In this document: positions 54,843 through 63,687 of the stretch, piece after piece
Position numbering within the stretch: position 1 is the stretch's first letter
Layout: the number at the start of each line of letters is the position of its first letter
From: Martinezella lusitana
GTDB taxonomy: Bacteria > Pseudomonadota > Alphaproteobacteria > Rhizobiales > Rhizobiaceae
NCBI RefSeq assembly: GCF_014207095.1
Contig: NZ_JACHBG010000010.1
Span: 62,001-126,000 of the forward strand
Length of the DNA: 64,000 nt
Direction of reading: 5' to 3'
Position numbers and translations under genes: made by a program
The notes under the pieces: generated by a model
The model's input: only the letters and a program-made list of their open reading frames with translations
The model's database searches: none
Told to the model about the DNA's origin: nothing

Positions 54843-55640
54843 ATGACACAGGAACATAAGGGTACGGCGGTGGTAACGGGCGCATCGTCGGGCATAGGCG
54901 CGATCTACGCGCACCGGCTGGCAAATGAGGGCTATGACCTAATACTGGTGGCCCGTAATGGCGAGCGGCTGAGGGCTCTGGCGAGCCGGCTCACCGATGA
55001 AACCGGCCGTACCGTCGAAACTCTTTCCGCCGATCTGGGCAGCAAGGATGATCTTGCCAGGGTCGAGAAGGTGCTGAGAGAAGACCAGAGCATTACCGTC
55101 CTGGTCAACAATGCGGGCTTTGGCGGCACCGCGCCACTCATCGCATCCGACGCAGACAAGATGCAGGATATGATCGATCTCAACGTGACGGCTGTGATGC
55201 GGCTCACCTATGCCGCCGTACCGGGCTTCGTTGCCCGCGGGCATGGGACCATCGTCAACATCGCCTCGATCGTGGCGATTGCGCCGGAGCTCTTGAATGG
55301 CGTCTACGGAGGAACGAAGGCTTTTGTCCTTGCCTTCAGCCAGTCGCTGAAGCACGAGCTTGCCGACAAGAATATCCGGATTCAGGTGGTGCTGCCGGGA
55401 GCGACCGCAACAGAGTTCTGGGGTATTGCCGGCACGCCGGTCGAGCACTTGCCGGGAGAGATCGTGATGTCGGCGGAAAGCATGGTCGATGCTTCGCTGG
55501 CAGGCCTCGCCGACGGTGAGTTTGCCACCATCCCGGCGCTTGAGGATGCCGGATTGCTTCAGGCCTATGAGGGAGCCCGCCAGGCGCTGATGCCAAACCT
55601 GTCGCGTTCAGTGCCGGCTAGGCGCTACAAACTCGCTTAA
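54843..55640 (+). CDS. Short-chain dehydrogenase/reductase
   Basis: A 265-residue classical SDR. TGASSGIG binds the cofactor, NNAG lies in VLVNNAGFGG, Ser in NIASIV, and the active-site Tyr/Lys in VYGGTKAF. R in LVARNGERL favours NADPH. ATG 54843 has GGAGAAG upstream. The substrate is unknown; divergent from the GATase1/AraC regulator. Confidence 0.9.
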   Translation: MTQEHKGTAVVTGASSGIGAIYAHRLANEGYDLILVARNGERLRALASRLTDETGRTVETLSADLGSKDDLARVEKVLREDQSITVLVNNAGFGGTAPLIASDADKMQDMIDLNVTAVMRLTYAAVPGFVARGHGTIVNIASIVAIAPELLNGVYGGTKAFVLAFSQSLKHELADKNIRIQVVLPGATATEFWGIAGTPVEHLPGEIVMSAESMVDASLAGLADGEFATIPALEDAGLLQAYEGARQALMPNLSRSVPARRYKLA

Positions 55641-55721
55641 GGTTCAAAAAGACGTGAAGTTCTGCGGCAAGTGCATGAAGCTCGGGCTTTGGCCATACGG
55701 CCGGCTCGAGCGCATCCGCCT

Positions 55722-55898
55722 CTACTGAAGCAGCTTCACGATCTGCGCTTTTGCCGGTGCCGGGCTGTCATGGCGCGCGGAGGTAACCCCGGTAACAATC
55801 GCAACGGCTGCAACCACTATGTAAATAATGGTCCCTTTCGGCTTTCGGTCCGCTACGCAATGCCTTGTCGACTCCAGCGAGCGCGAATGTTCAGACAT
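55722..55898 (-). CDS. Small single-helix membrane protein
   Basis: A 58-residue frame from ATG 55898 (a second ATG at 55901), with AAAGGA six bases upstream. It has a charged N-terminus (MSEHSRSLESTRH), one hydrophobic helix (IIYIVVAAVAIVTGVTSA) and a polar tail ending KAQIVKLLQ. The arrangement is that of a real small membrane protein. No family recognised. Confidence 0.45.
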   Translation of the reverse strand: MSEHSRSLESTRHCVADRKPKGTIIYIVVAAVAIVTGVTSARHDSPAPAKAQIVKLLQ

Positions 55899-55901
55899 CA
55901 T

Positions 55902-56209
55902 GATCCTTTGACGTTTAAAGTTGCTTAACTAATCGATCAGCCTTGCCTTAAGAATGCCTAGAATCGCGTATCTCCCCTGCAAAAGGTGAATAGCTGAGTC
56001 TTCGGGTCGACGCTACCCTGCTCCATCGCATACGGGAAATTACTCTCAAGAGATACTATCCCTCTGCATGCGCAACCCCGGTTAAACCGTCATTGTTCTG
56101 TGAGCGCGATTCGCGGAGCTGATGGTATTACGATGAGATCCGTTGTTTACACGGGCAATGCCATCCCTTACGGAACGCTGCAAAATGACGGGTTTGGGAT
56201 TGGACCAAC
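55902..56209. other. Intergenic, no gene seen
   Basis: About 310 bases before the DUF2026-like gene, containing its promoter and that of the leftward small protein. No clear motif. Confidence 0.35.
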
Positions 56210-56818
56210 ATGCTGATCAAGCAAAGCGACTATCACCGGATCTATAAGGTCATCAACAGCCTGCTGATCAACGAGAATGCCGGATCTGATGCGGCTTCCA
56301 TGTATTTCAGCACATTCGGTGCCTTCATCCTCGAACACCACTTTAAGCTGAAGGCGAAACCCAAAGGCGGCCTTGCCGCCTACAATCTTGAAGGAAAGCA
56401 CATCCTTTTCGCTGATCATCGCGAGGACGGATACGTGTCCGGCGCCGGAGAAAACTTTCACTGCTGGATCGAAGCCGACGGCTGGGTGCTCGACTTCATG
56501 GCTCCGGCATTTCACGAAAATGCTGGGGATCTGCAGCTGCCCTCGAAAATGTTCCAACGCCCGCTCTCGTCGATGGCTTCGTCAATCAATGATCTCGAAA
56601 AATCAGGCGACTTCTTCTATCGTCCCGAACCTGAGGCGATGAGCCGGCGATTTGCCGATTGGCGCAGGCGTCCGATGATCGGGGATCTTGCCACCGTTGC
56701 CACCAACTGGTTCCGCAAATCTCCCAAGCAAATGCAATCGTCAATCACCCTCCGCGATCAGCACGGAAACAATAAGACAATACCTCTCCTCGGCAATGCG
56801 CTCATAGGTGCCTGGTAG
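56210..56818 (+). CDS. DUF2026-like protein
   Basis: A 202-residue soluble protein. GAGENFHCWIEADGWVLDFM is its most telling stretch: a His-Cys-Trp and a later Asp, as in papain/transglutaminase-like folds, and characteristic of DUF2026. MYFSTFGAFILEHHF precedes it. Role unknown. Alone on the strand, convergent with the Lrp gene. Confidence 0.65.
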   Translation: MLIKQSDYHRIYKVINSLLINENAGSDAASMYFSTFGAFILEHHFKLKAKPKGGLAAYNLEGKHILFADHREDGYVSGAGENFHCWIEADGWVLDFMAPAFHENAGDLQLPSKMFQRPLSSMASSINDLEKSGDFFYRPEPEAMSRRFADWRRRPMIGDLATVATNWFRKSPKQMQSSITLRDQHGNNKTIPLLGNALIGAW

Positions 56819-56881
56819 AGCTCGAAGTTTCACCCGATCCGGACGGCTGGCGGGTTCGCCAAAGCCGAGACGCAACAAGCG

Positions 56882-57352
56882 TCAGGATGCCAGGGGTAGC
56901 TCGAAGCTGCGCTTCAGCGTTTCCATCGGCACGTCGGTCTTGACGTTCAGCACGCTTGGAATGCGGGTCAGGTGATCCGCCTGGAACCGCCAGTAGCTAT
57001 GGAGGTCGGCCGTGACGATACGCAGGATCGCATCGCACTCCCCTGTCGTCAGGTAGCACTCCATGACCTCAGGCAAGCGTCTGATGGCCTCGGCAAACTG
57101 CAGCGTCACCTCGGCATCCTGCGTCTTGAACCAGACGCGGGCAAAGACCGTGAGGCCCGCACCCACCTTGGCAGGATCGAGGACTGCGACATAACGATCG
57201 ATGATGCCCGCATCTTCCAGCAATCGCACCCGTCGCAGGCATGGTGAAGGCGACAATCCGACCTCGCTTGCCAGATCGACATTGGAAATGCGTCCGTCGC
57301 GCTGAAGCACCTTGAGAATGCGCCGGTCAATCTCGTCCAAAGCCATTGACAT
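56882..57352 (-). CDS. Lrp/AsnC-family regulator
   Basis: A 156-residue regulator. The N-terminal HTH (ISNVDLASEVGLSPSPCLRR) joins an AsnC effector domain (MECYLTTGECDAILRIVTAD). Divergent from argG with 127 bp between starts, so it probably controls argG in response to an amino acid such as arginine. Confidence 0.9.
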   Translation of the reverse strand: MSMALDEIDRRILKVLQRDGRISNVDLASEVGLSPSPCLRRVRLLEDAGIIDRYVAVLDPAKVGAGLTVFARVWFKTQDAEVTLQFAEAIRRLPEVMECYLTTGECDAILRIVTADLHSYWRFQADHLTRIPSVLNVKTDVPMETLKRSFELPLAS

Positions 57353-57479
57353 AATATATCTCTATATTTCCTAATACTGGCACAATCTGCCAAATTCTCT
57401 CCCATTCATGAACTCTTTGCAAGCTCATTGCGCGCTGGTTGGCCTATCGTTTCACTTGATTGATATGGAGACGAAGGTG

Positions 57480-58709
57480 ATGACGAAAAAGATCGGGAAA
57501 GTCGTGCTGTCCTATTCCGGCGGCCTGGACACATCTATCATCCTCAAGTGGCTGCAGGAGACCTATCGATGCGAGGTCGTGACCTTCACGGCCGATCTCG
57601 GCCAGGACGAGGAGTTGGGCCCGGCGCGCGAAAAGGCCGAGACACTCGGCGTCAAAGACATCCGCATTGTCGACGTCCGCGAGGAATTCGTGCGGGATTT
57701 CGTCTTTCCGATGTTCCGGGCCAATGCGCTCTACGAGGGACACTATCTCCTTGGCTCATCCATTGCCCGCCCGCTGATCGCCAAACATCTCGTGAGCATA
57801 GCAAGAGAGGTTGGCGCGGATGCCATTGCCCATGGCGCCACCGGCAAAGGAAATGATCAGGTCCGCTTCGAACTTGCGGCCAACGCCCTTGATCCATCGA
57901 TCGAGATCATTGCGCCCTGGCGGGTGTGGGATATTCAATCGCGCACCCAATTGATCGATTACGCCGAAAAACATCGGATCGCCATCCCCAAAGATAAGCG
58001 CGGAGAAGCTCCTTTCTCGATCGACGCGAACCTTCTCCATACCTCGACGGAAGGAAAGGTGCTGGAGGACCCGTCTGAAACTGCTCCTTCCTATGTCTAT
58101 CAGCGGACCGTCGACCCGCTGCACGCGCCAAACGAGCCGGAAACCATCATCGTCGGCTTTGACAGAGGCGACGCTGTTTCCTTGAACGGCACCGCCCTGA
58201 CACCTGCAGCGCTTCTGAGCGAACTCAACAGATTGGGCGGTAGGCACGGGATCGGACGGGTCGATCTGGTCGAGAACCGGTTCGTCGGGATGAAGTCGCG
58301 CGGGATCTACGAGACGCCGGGCGGCACGATCCTGCTTGCAGCTCATCGTGGCGTCGAGTCCATCACGCTTGACCGTGCTGCCGCACATTTGAAGGACGAG
58401 ATCATGCCGCGCTACGCCGCACTGATCTATGATGGCTTCTGGTTTTCTCCGGAGCGGGAGATGCTACAGGCCCTGATCGACCAGAGCCAAGCCTATGTCA
58501 GCGGCGAGGTGACGCTCCGGCTCTATAAGGGCGCTGTCAGCGTCGTCGCCCGGACGTCCCCCTATTCCCTGTACTCGTTGGACCTCGTGACCTTCGAGGA
58601 AGGTTCCGGCGCCTATGACCATCATGATGCAGAGGGCTTCATCCGGCTGAACGGCTTGCGGCTCAAGAGCTGGGCAAGCCGCAATGCTCAGGCGGCCTCC
58701 CCTCGATAA
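57480..58709 (+). CDS. argG: Argininosuccinate synthase
   Basis: A 409-residue enzyme joining citrulline and aspartate with ATP to argininosuccinate. VLSYSGGLDTSIILKWL is the ATP pyrophosphatase P-loop; EGHYLLGSSIARPLI, HGATGKGNDQVRFE, APWR and SRGIYETPGG are family blocks. ATG 57480 gives the usual length; GGAG lies nearby upstream. A stand-alone copy with its own Lrp regulator suggests a second argG. Confidence 0.95.
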   Translation: MTKKIGKVVLSYSGGLDTSIILKWLQETYRCEVVTFTADLGQDEELGPAREKAETLGVKDIRIVDVREEFVRDFVFPMFRANALYEGHYLLGSSIARPLIAKHLVSIAREVGADAIAHGATGKGNDQVRFELAANALDPSIEIIAPWRVWDIQSRTQLIDYAEKHRIAIPKDKRGEAPFSIDANLLHTSTEGKVLEDPSETAPSYVYQRTVDPLHAPNEPETIIVGFDRGDAVSLNGTALTPAALLSELNRLGGRHGIGRVDLVENRFVGMKSRGIYETPGGTILLAAHRGVESITLDRAAAHLKDEIMPRYAALIYDGFWFSPEREMLQALIDQSQAYVSGEVTLRLYKGAVSVVARTSPYSLYSLDLVTFEEGSGAYDHHDAEGFIRLNGLRLKSWASRNAQAASPR

Positions 58710-58779
58710 GGGCGCGCGAAGGCGATTTCCCCTATTATCAGACGAAGCAAACGGCACATAGACTACGATATCGCCCGGA

Positions 58780-59946
58780 CTATGGGGCGGTATCCGGGAC
58801 GGCGCGATAGACCGCAATCTGGTCGGACCGGATCTTTTCCTTCACGATGTAGGTCGATCCCGCCTGGATATTGATCGTCCATGTCCTGTCCGCTTTCGCC
58901 GCGCTGGCGTTGAAACCCGAGCTGGGGACCGACTGGAAGCTGCTATAGCGATAGAGCTTGTACGAAAGCCCCGGCGTCAGCCCGGAAACCATAACCGTCA
59001 AAGTCAGATCCTCAGCCTGCGGACGCGTATTCGATCCCTCGCGCATCGCCGGCTTCTCGAACTTTCGATCAGTGGAGAGACGAACCGGCAACGTTTTGCC
59101 GTCGTGGTCGATGATCCCGGTGATCGCCACGCCGTAATTGCTGCCTTCACGCGGCAAGGAATAGATGGGATGGGTTTCCGAATTCGCCTCCTTCCGGTTC
59201 GCCTGGAAGGCACCGGAAGCATAGCGATAGACATAGGCCGGCTGGCCTGTCGGAGACCAAAGGCCGTTGTCGCTAAGGGTCATGACATCATCGGCGTCAT
59301 AGACCGAAGGCTTGCTCAAGGGATGCTTCGATGAGATGCCGGTAACCTGCACGATATGGTCGTATTCGGCATCTCCGGCATTTTCGTCGTTGGATCCATC
59401 GAAGGAATGGCGATTCTCAAAGACGCTGATGATGACCGGATAGCCCGACGCGACGTTTTCCTTCACCCAGGCCAGGAAATTCTTCGGGTCCGCCGTCGAG
59501 GTGCTTTTCCATTGGACGGCATTCAAATGCATTTGCGATGCTGCATAGGCGTCGTTTACGCCAAGCAGAAGCTGGCTGCCTTCCTTGGACTGGTCGGCAT
59601 TCTTGCTTGCGATGGAACGGGCATCATATTGGGAGACATATTGGCCATAGTAGAGGCCGGCGCTTATGAACGAGACCTCACCGCAATAACCGAAATTCGC
59701 CGTCCATTGCAGCCGCGGCGGGATGTCGTTGGCCTTGTCGAACGTCCCGCCCGTGCTTTTCGGGGCCTTGTCGTCACCGCTTGCGGACCAGACGCTTGAA
59801 AGCGGGGCGCACACCACCAGAGTGCTGCTGAGGAGCAAAGCGCCAAGGCGAGCCGTGGCATTGCTGAGGCGCAGACGAGACGCCTCGGAATGTGCGGCCG
59901 GCGCTTGCTTGATTATGCTCTGCATGTGTCTGCTGGAACCAACCAT
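58780..59946 (-). CDS. Exported papain-fold-like (C39-like) protein
   Basis: A 388-residue protein with a long N-terminus before a hydrophobic signal (LGALLLSSTLVVCAPLSSVW). The mature part has FGYCGEVSFISAGLYYGQYV with a candidate nucleophilic Cys, and EYDHIVQVTGI with a candidate His, as in C39/papain-like peptidases. The C-terminal ~100 residues are beta-rich (LTLTVMVSGLTPGLSYKLYR). AAGGA lies about ten bases before the ATG. Substrate unknown; it follows leucyl aminopeptidase on the same strand after 163 bp. Confidence 0.6.
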   Translation of the reverse strand: MVGSSRHMQSIIKQAPAAHSEASRLRLSNATARLGALLLSSTLVVCAPLSSVWSASGDDKAPKSTGGTFDKANDIPPRLQWTANFGYCGEVSFISAGLYYGQYVSQYDARSIASKNADQSKEGSQLLLGVNDAYAASQMHLNAVQWKSTSTADPKNFLAWVKENVASGYPVIISVFENRHSFDGSNDENAGDAEYDHIVQVTGISSKHPLSKPSVYDADDVMTLSDNGLWSPTGQPAYVYRYASGAFQANRKEANSETHPIYSLPREGSNYGVAITGIIDHDGKTLPVRLSTDRKFEKPAMREGSNTRPQAEDLTLTVMVSGLTPGLSYKLYRYSSFQSVPSSGFNASAAKADRTWTINIQAGSTYIVKEKIRSDQIAVYRAVPDTAP

Positions 59947-60109
59947 ACGATGTCCTTTCCTTGGAGATATTCCGCGCCGGGTCGGTTCGGATTACGGCGA
60001 TTGTCGAGCCGCTTGTCGGGTGACGGAGCGCTGCGGTTCCCCGTGCAGAGAAGGACAACGGCCCTGCCCTTCCCTACAAAGGTTCGAAATCTGTTGGTTC
60101 AAGGCTTCG

Positions 60110-61612
60110 TCAGCGAACCCGACGTTGGGGTTCGAGGTCGCGCGTCAGGCGGTCGAGAAGCCGCACGCCCCAGCCCGTACCCCAACTCGGGCTTATGGCG
60201 CTCTTTGGCAGGTCGTAGGCCGGCCCGGCAATGTCGAGGTGAATCCAGGGCACGCCATTGACGAAACGCTGAATAAAGTTCGCCGCCGTGCACGCCCCGC
60301 CAGACGGCGAGTCGATATTGCGGACGTCGGCGATTTTGGAATCCATTTCCTCGTCGAAATTCGGTCCCATCGGCATACGCCAGACGAGTTCGCCGGTCGC
60401 GGAGGAGGCTTTTTCCAGGGACGCGGCGAGCTCATCATTGTTGGAAAACAGGCCGGCGCGCTCGCGGCCGATGCCTGTGACGATATCGTGAGTAAGTGTT
60501 GCCAGATCGATCATGAAACGGGGTTGGAATGTCGACTGCACATGCCACAGCAAATCGGCGAGAACCAGGCGGCCCTCATAGTCGGTGTCGATGATCTCGA
60601 TGGTCTGGCCGGACAGCGAGCGAACAATGTCTCCCGGGCGTTGCGCCTTGCCGCCAGGCATGTTCTCCACGAGGCCGATGGCACCGAGGGCATTGACGGG
60701 AGCCTTGCGACGGGCAAGCCCCAGCATCAGGCCCGTCACGCAGGCGGCACCTGCCATGTCACCCTTCATCTCGGCCAAATCGGTCGCGGATTTGATCGAA
60801 ATGCCGCCGCTGTCGAAGCAGACACCCTTGCCGATAAAGCCAAGCGGCGGCGCATCGGGGTCGGCGGCGCCCTGCCAACGAAGGATGGCGACATGGCTCT
60901 CTTCGCTCGACCCCTGCCCGACGCCGAGAAGGGCGCGGAAACCCATGCGTGCGAGTTCGGCCTCTCCGAGGATTTGCACCTCGACCCCAGCTTTTTCGAG
61001 TACGTGCAGGCGCCGTGTAAATTCGGAAGGCGTCAGAATGTTGGCCGGTTCGTTGATGAGCGAACGGGCGAGCTCCACGCCTTCGGCAATCGCGGTTTCG
61101 CGCGCATGCGCGACTTGAGCCTCTTCCGGTGAGGAGGTCATTATCAAGACATGCCGCTCGGCGGGGAGCTGCGGCTCGGGCCTGCGGGTCCGGTAGGTGT
61201 TGAAGCGATAGCTTGCAAGGCGAAAGCCGAGCGCCAGTTCTGCGGTGGCTTGCGGGGAAAGATCAGCATCTCCCGGTAGATCTCCGGCGATGACGATCTT
61301 TGCGGCATAGCCTGCAGCGGCGGCCGCCCGGCCACCGAGATCGATGGGAGCGGCACGACCGGTTCCCATGCCCACGAAGACAATGCGGCGATGGCCTGCA
61401 AACAGGGTCATAGTGTCGTCGGTCTTGCCGCGAAAGCCGGCATCGGAAGCGGCACGCGCAAACAGTTGCCAATCCAGACCGGCAAGCAGCTCCGCCGTGC
61501 CCGCACCAACCTTCAGATCTTCGCCGACGAAGACGACTACGGTCGCCTCGGGCTGCTTTGCGAGGTCGGACGGCGAGAGGGGAGAGAAGGAGAAGGTGAG
61601 CGTTTCGGTCAT
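60110..61612 (-). CDS. pepA: Leucyl aminopeptidase (M17)
   Basis: A 500-residue M17 peptidase removing N-terminal residues from peptides. Metal and catalytic residues are kept: K262 and D267 in GKGVCFDSGG, D285 in KGDMAGAA, and D344, E346 and R348. The last motif reads DTDYEGRLVL rather than the usual NTDAEGRL, so two active-site neighbours differ. ATG 61612 starts MTETLTFSFS. It is 47 bp after the peptide ABC ATPase gene: imported peptides are probably its substrates. Confidence 0.9.
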   Translation of the reverse strand: MTETLTFSFSPLSPSDLAKQPEATVVVFVGEDLKVGAGTAELLAGLDWQLFARAASDAGFRGKTDDTMTLFAGHRRIVFVGMGTGRAAPIDLGGRAAAAAGYAAKIVIAGDLPGDADLSPQATAELALGFRLASYRFNTYRTRRPEPQLPAERHVLIMTSSPEEAQVAHARETAIAEGVELARSLINEPANILTPSEFTRRLHVLEKAGVEVQILGEAELARMGFRALLGVGQGSSEESHVAILRWQGAADPDAPPLGFIGKGVCFDSGGISIKSATDLAEMKGDMAGAACVTGLMLGLARRKAPVNALGAIGLVENMPGGKAQRPGDIVRSLSGQTIEIIDTDYEGRLVLADLLWHVQSTFQPRFMIDLATLTHDIVTGIGRERAGLFSNNDELAASLEKASSATGELVWRMPMGPNFDEEMDSKIADVRNIDSPSGGACTAANFIQRFVNGVPWIHLDIAGPAYDLPKSAISPSWGTGWGVRLLDRLTRDLEPQRRVR

Positions 61613-61659
61613 GATGCCTATCAGTGGTTGGATTTGTGACTGGCGAGCCAAGGCCTCAC

Positions 61660-62673
61660 CTATGAACGAAAGGGAAAGTGGCAGGCGACCTGCCGGCCAT
61701 CGACCAGCGTTGTCAGTGTCGGGCGTTCGGTCCTGCAACGCGCCTGCACCGCTGGACAACGTGGGTGAAACCTGCAGCCGGATGGTGGGTTGGCGGGGCT
61801 TGGTATCTCGCCCTTGAGCAGGATGCGCTCGCGTTTCCTGGCCCCTCCGATGCGGGGCACGGGGATGGCTGACAACAGAGCCTGGGTGTAGGGATGGGCA
61901 GGCCTTTGAAACAGAAGATCGGTCGGACCGATCTCCACGATCGAACCGAGATACATCACCGCCGTGCGATCCGAGACCTGGCGCACGACGCTCAGATCAT
62001 GGGCGATGAAAAGGATGGTCAGTTGCAGCCGTTTGCGCAGATCGGCAAAGAGGTTGACGATCTGCGCTTGCACCGAGACGTCGAGCGCGGAGACGGGTTC
62101 GTCGGCGATAATCAGCTTCGGCTCGAGAGCAAGAGCCCGCGCGATGCCGATGCGCTGGCGCTGGCCGCCTGAAAACTCGTGCGGATAGCGATCGAGAAAC
62201 GAGGCGGGCAGACTGACGATCTCCATCAGCTCCCGCAATCGCTCAGCGATCCCGGCTCGATCGGCAACCTTGTGCACCCGCAAGGGCTCGGCCAGCAGAT
62301 CGCCGACACGCCGGCGCGGGTTGAGGGACGCCGCCGGGTCCTGGAAAATCATCTGCATATGTTGTCGATAGGGGCGTAATTGCCGCGTCGATAGTGGCGC
62401 GATATCGGTTCCTTCAAGCAGGACCCGGCCGGAGCTCACTTCGTAAAGACGGACCAAGCAGCGGCCGAGGGTCGACTTGCCGCAACCGGATTCTCCGACC
62501 AGGCCCAGCGTTTCTCCGGGAAAGACGTCAAAGGAAACGGCGTCCACCGCGTGAATGGGTTGTCCGCTACCGGGAATGAAGGTCCTGCCAACGACAAAGG
62601 TCTTGGAAAGACGGTCGACGCTGAGAAGCGGTGCAGCTCCTGGGAACGATGAAGAGGCAAATGTTGCCGTCAT
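61660..62673 (-). CDS. Oligopeptide ABC ATPase, DppF/OppF type
   Basis: A 337-residue ATPase: Walker A GESGCGKST, signature FSGGQRQRIGIARAL, Walker B LIIADEPVSALD. The C-terminal oligo_HPY segment (PSGCRFHPRCPAVQARC) carries the Cys set. ATG 62673 overlaps the partner ATPase stop by four bases. Confidence 0.92.
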   Translation of the reverse strand: MTATFASSSFPGAAPLLSVDRLSKTFVVGRTFIPGSGQPIHAVDAVSFDVFPGETLGLVGESGCGKSTLGRCLVRLYEVSSGRVLLEGTDIAPLSTRQLRPYRQHMQMIFQDPAASLNPRRRVGDLLAEPLRVHKVADRAGIAERLRELMEIVSLPASFLDRYPHEFSGGQRQRIGIARALALEPKLIIADEPVSALDVSVQAQIVNLFADLRKRLQLTILFIAHDLSVVRQVSDRTAVMYLGSIVEIGPTDLLFQRPAHPYTQALLSAIPVPRIGGARKRERILLKGEIPSPANPPSGCRFHPRCPAVQARCRTERPTLTTLVDGRQVACHFPFRS

Positions 62674-63686
62674 GCTGGCTGGTCCATATTGCTGGAAATC
62701 CGTGATCTCGCCGCCGGCCGGCCGGCTGAATCGACAAAGCACAGTGCTTCGCGCCCATGGGCGATCTGCCGTGGTGGCAAATCGGAGCAGGCCGGCAACC
62801 GTGCGCGGCAACGCGGGCCGAAGACACAGCCGGGCGGGCGTCTGTCGGGCTGCGGTGGCGAGCCGGGTATGGAGATAAGCCGCTCCGGACGTGGACCGTC
62901 CAGCGGCGGTATGGAATCGAGCAGACCCCAGGTGTAGGGATGCCAGGCATCGTCGAAGATCGCGTCGCATGGACCCTGTTCGACGATGCGCCCCGAATAC
63001 ATCACGAGGACGCGATCGGCCATTTCGGCAACCACGCCCATGTCGTGCGTGATGAGGACGATGGACGATCCGAAGTCGCGCCTCAGGCGCCGAAGCAGAT
63101 CGAGAACCTGCGCCTGGACGGTCACGTCGAGCGCTGTCGTCGGTTCGTCGGCAACCAAAAGGGATGGGTTGCACGAAAGCGCCATGGCGATGACGGCGCG
63201 CTGCCGCATGCCGCCGGACAGCTGGTGTGGATAGCGCTCAGCCGCCATGCGCGGATTGGCGATGCCGACCTCGCCCAGCAGCTCGACGGCGCGGTTCCAG
63301 GCGGCCCGGCTCGATATGTCGGTATGGGCGCGTATCTGTTCGACGATCTGCCAGCCAATAGTATGGACCGGCGTCATTGCCGTCATCGGGTCCTGGGAGA
63401 TGAGGGCGATCCGGCGTCCACGAATGTCCTGCAGGGTCTTTTGCGAGGCGCGCAGAATGTCCTGCCCCTTGAACAGGGCGGAACCCTCTACCTTGGAGGA
63501 AAACGGATCGAGCAGTCCGAGCATGCTCAAAAGTGCGACCGACTTGCCCGAGCCGGACTCGCCGACGATGCATAGGGTTTCGTCCTCGTTCACCTGGAAG
63601 GACAGGTTGTCGATGACGCCGATCATACCGTTGCGGCCGGCGAAGGAGACCGAAAGGCCGCGTACCTCGAGAAGTGGTGTTGTCAT
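62670..63686 (-). CDS. Oligopeptide ABC ATPase, DppD/OppD type
   Basis: A 338-residue ATPase: Walker A GESGSGKSV (Val for the usual Ser/Thr), signature LSGGMRQRAVIAMAL, Walker B LLVADEPTTALD and the C-terminal PGCVFGPRCRARLPAC. One base separates it from the permease stop upstream. Confidence 0.91.
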   Translation of the reverse strand: MTTPLLEVRGLSVSFAGRNGMIGVIDNLSFQVNEDETLCIVGESGSGKSVALLSMLGLLDPFSSKVEGSALFKGQDILRASQKTLQDIRGRRIALISQDPMTAMTPVHTIGWQIVEQIRAHTDISSRAAWNRAVELLGEVGIANPRMAAERYPHQLSGGMRQRAVIAMALSCNPSLLVADEPTTALDVTVQAQVLDLLRRLRRDFGSSIVLITHDMGVVAEMADRVLVMYSGRIVEQGPCDAIFDDAWHPYTWGLLDSIPPLDGPRPERLISIPGSPPQPDRRPPGCVFGPRCRARLPACSDLPPRQIAHGREALCFVDSAGRPAARSRISSNMDQPA

Positions 63687-63687
63687 G

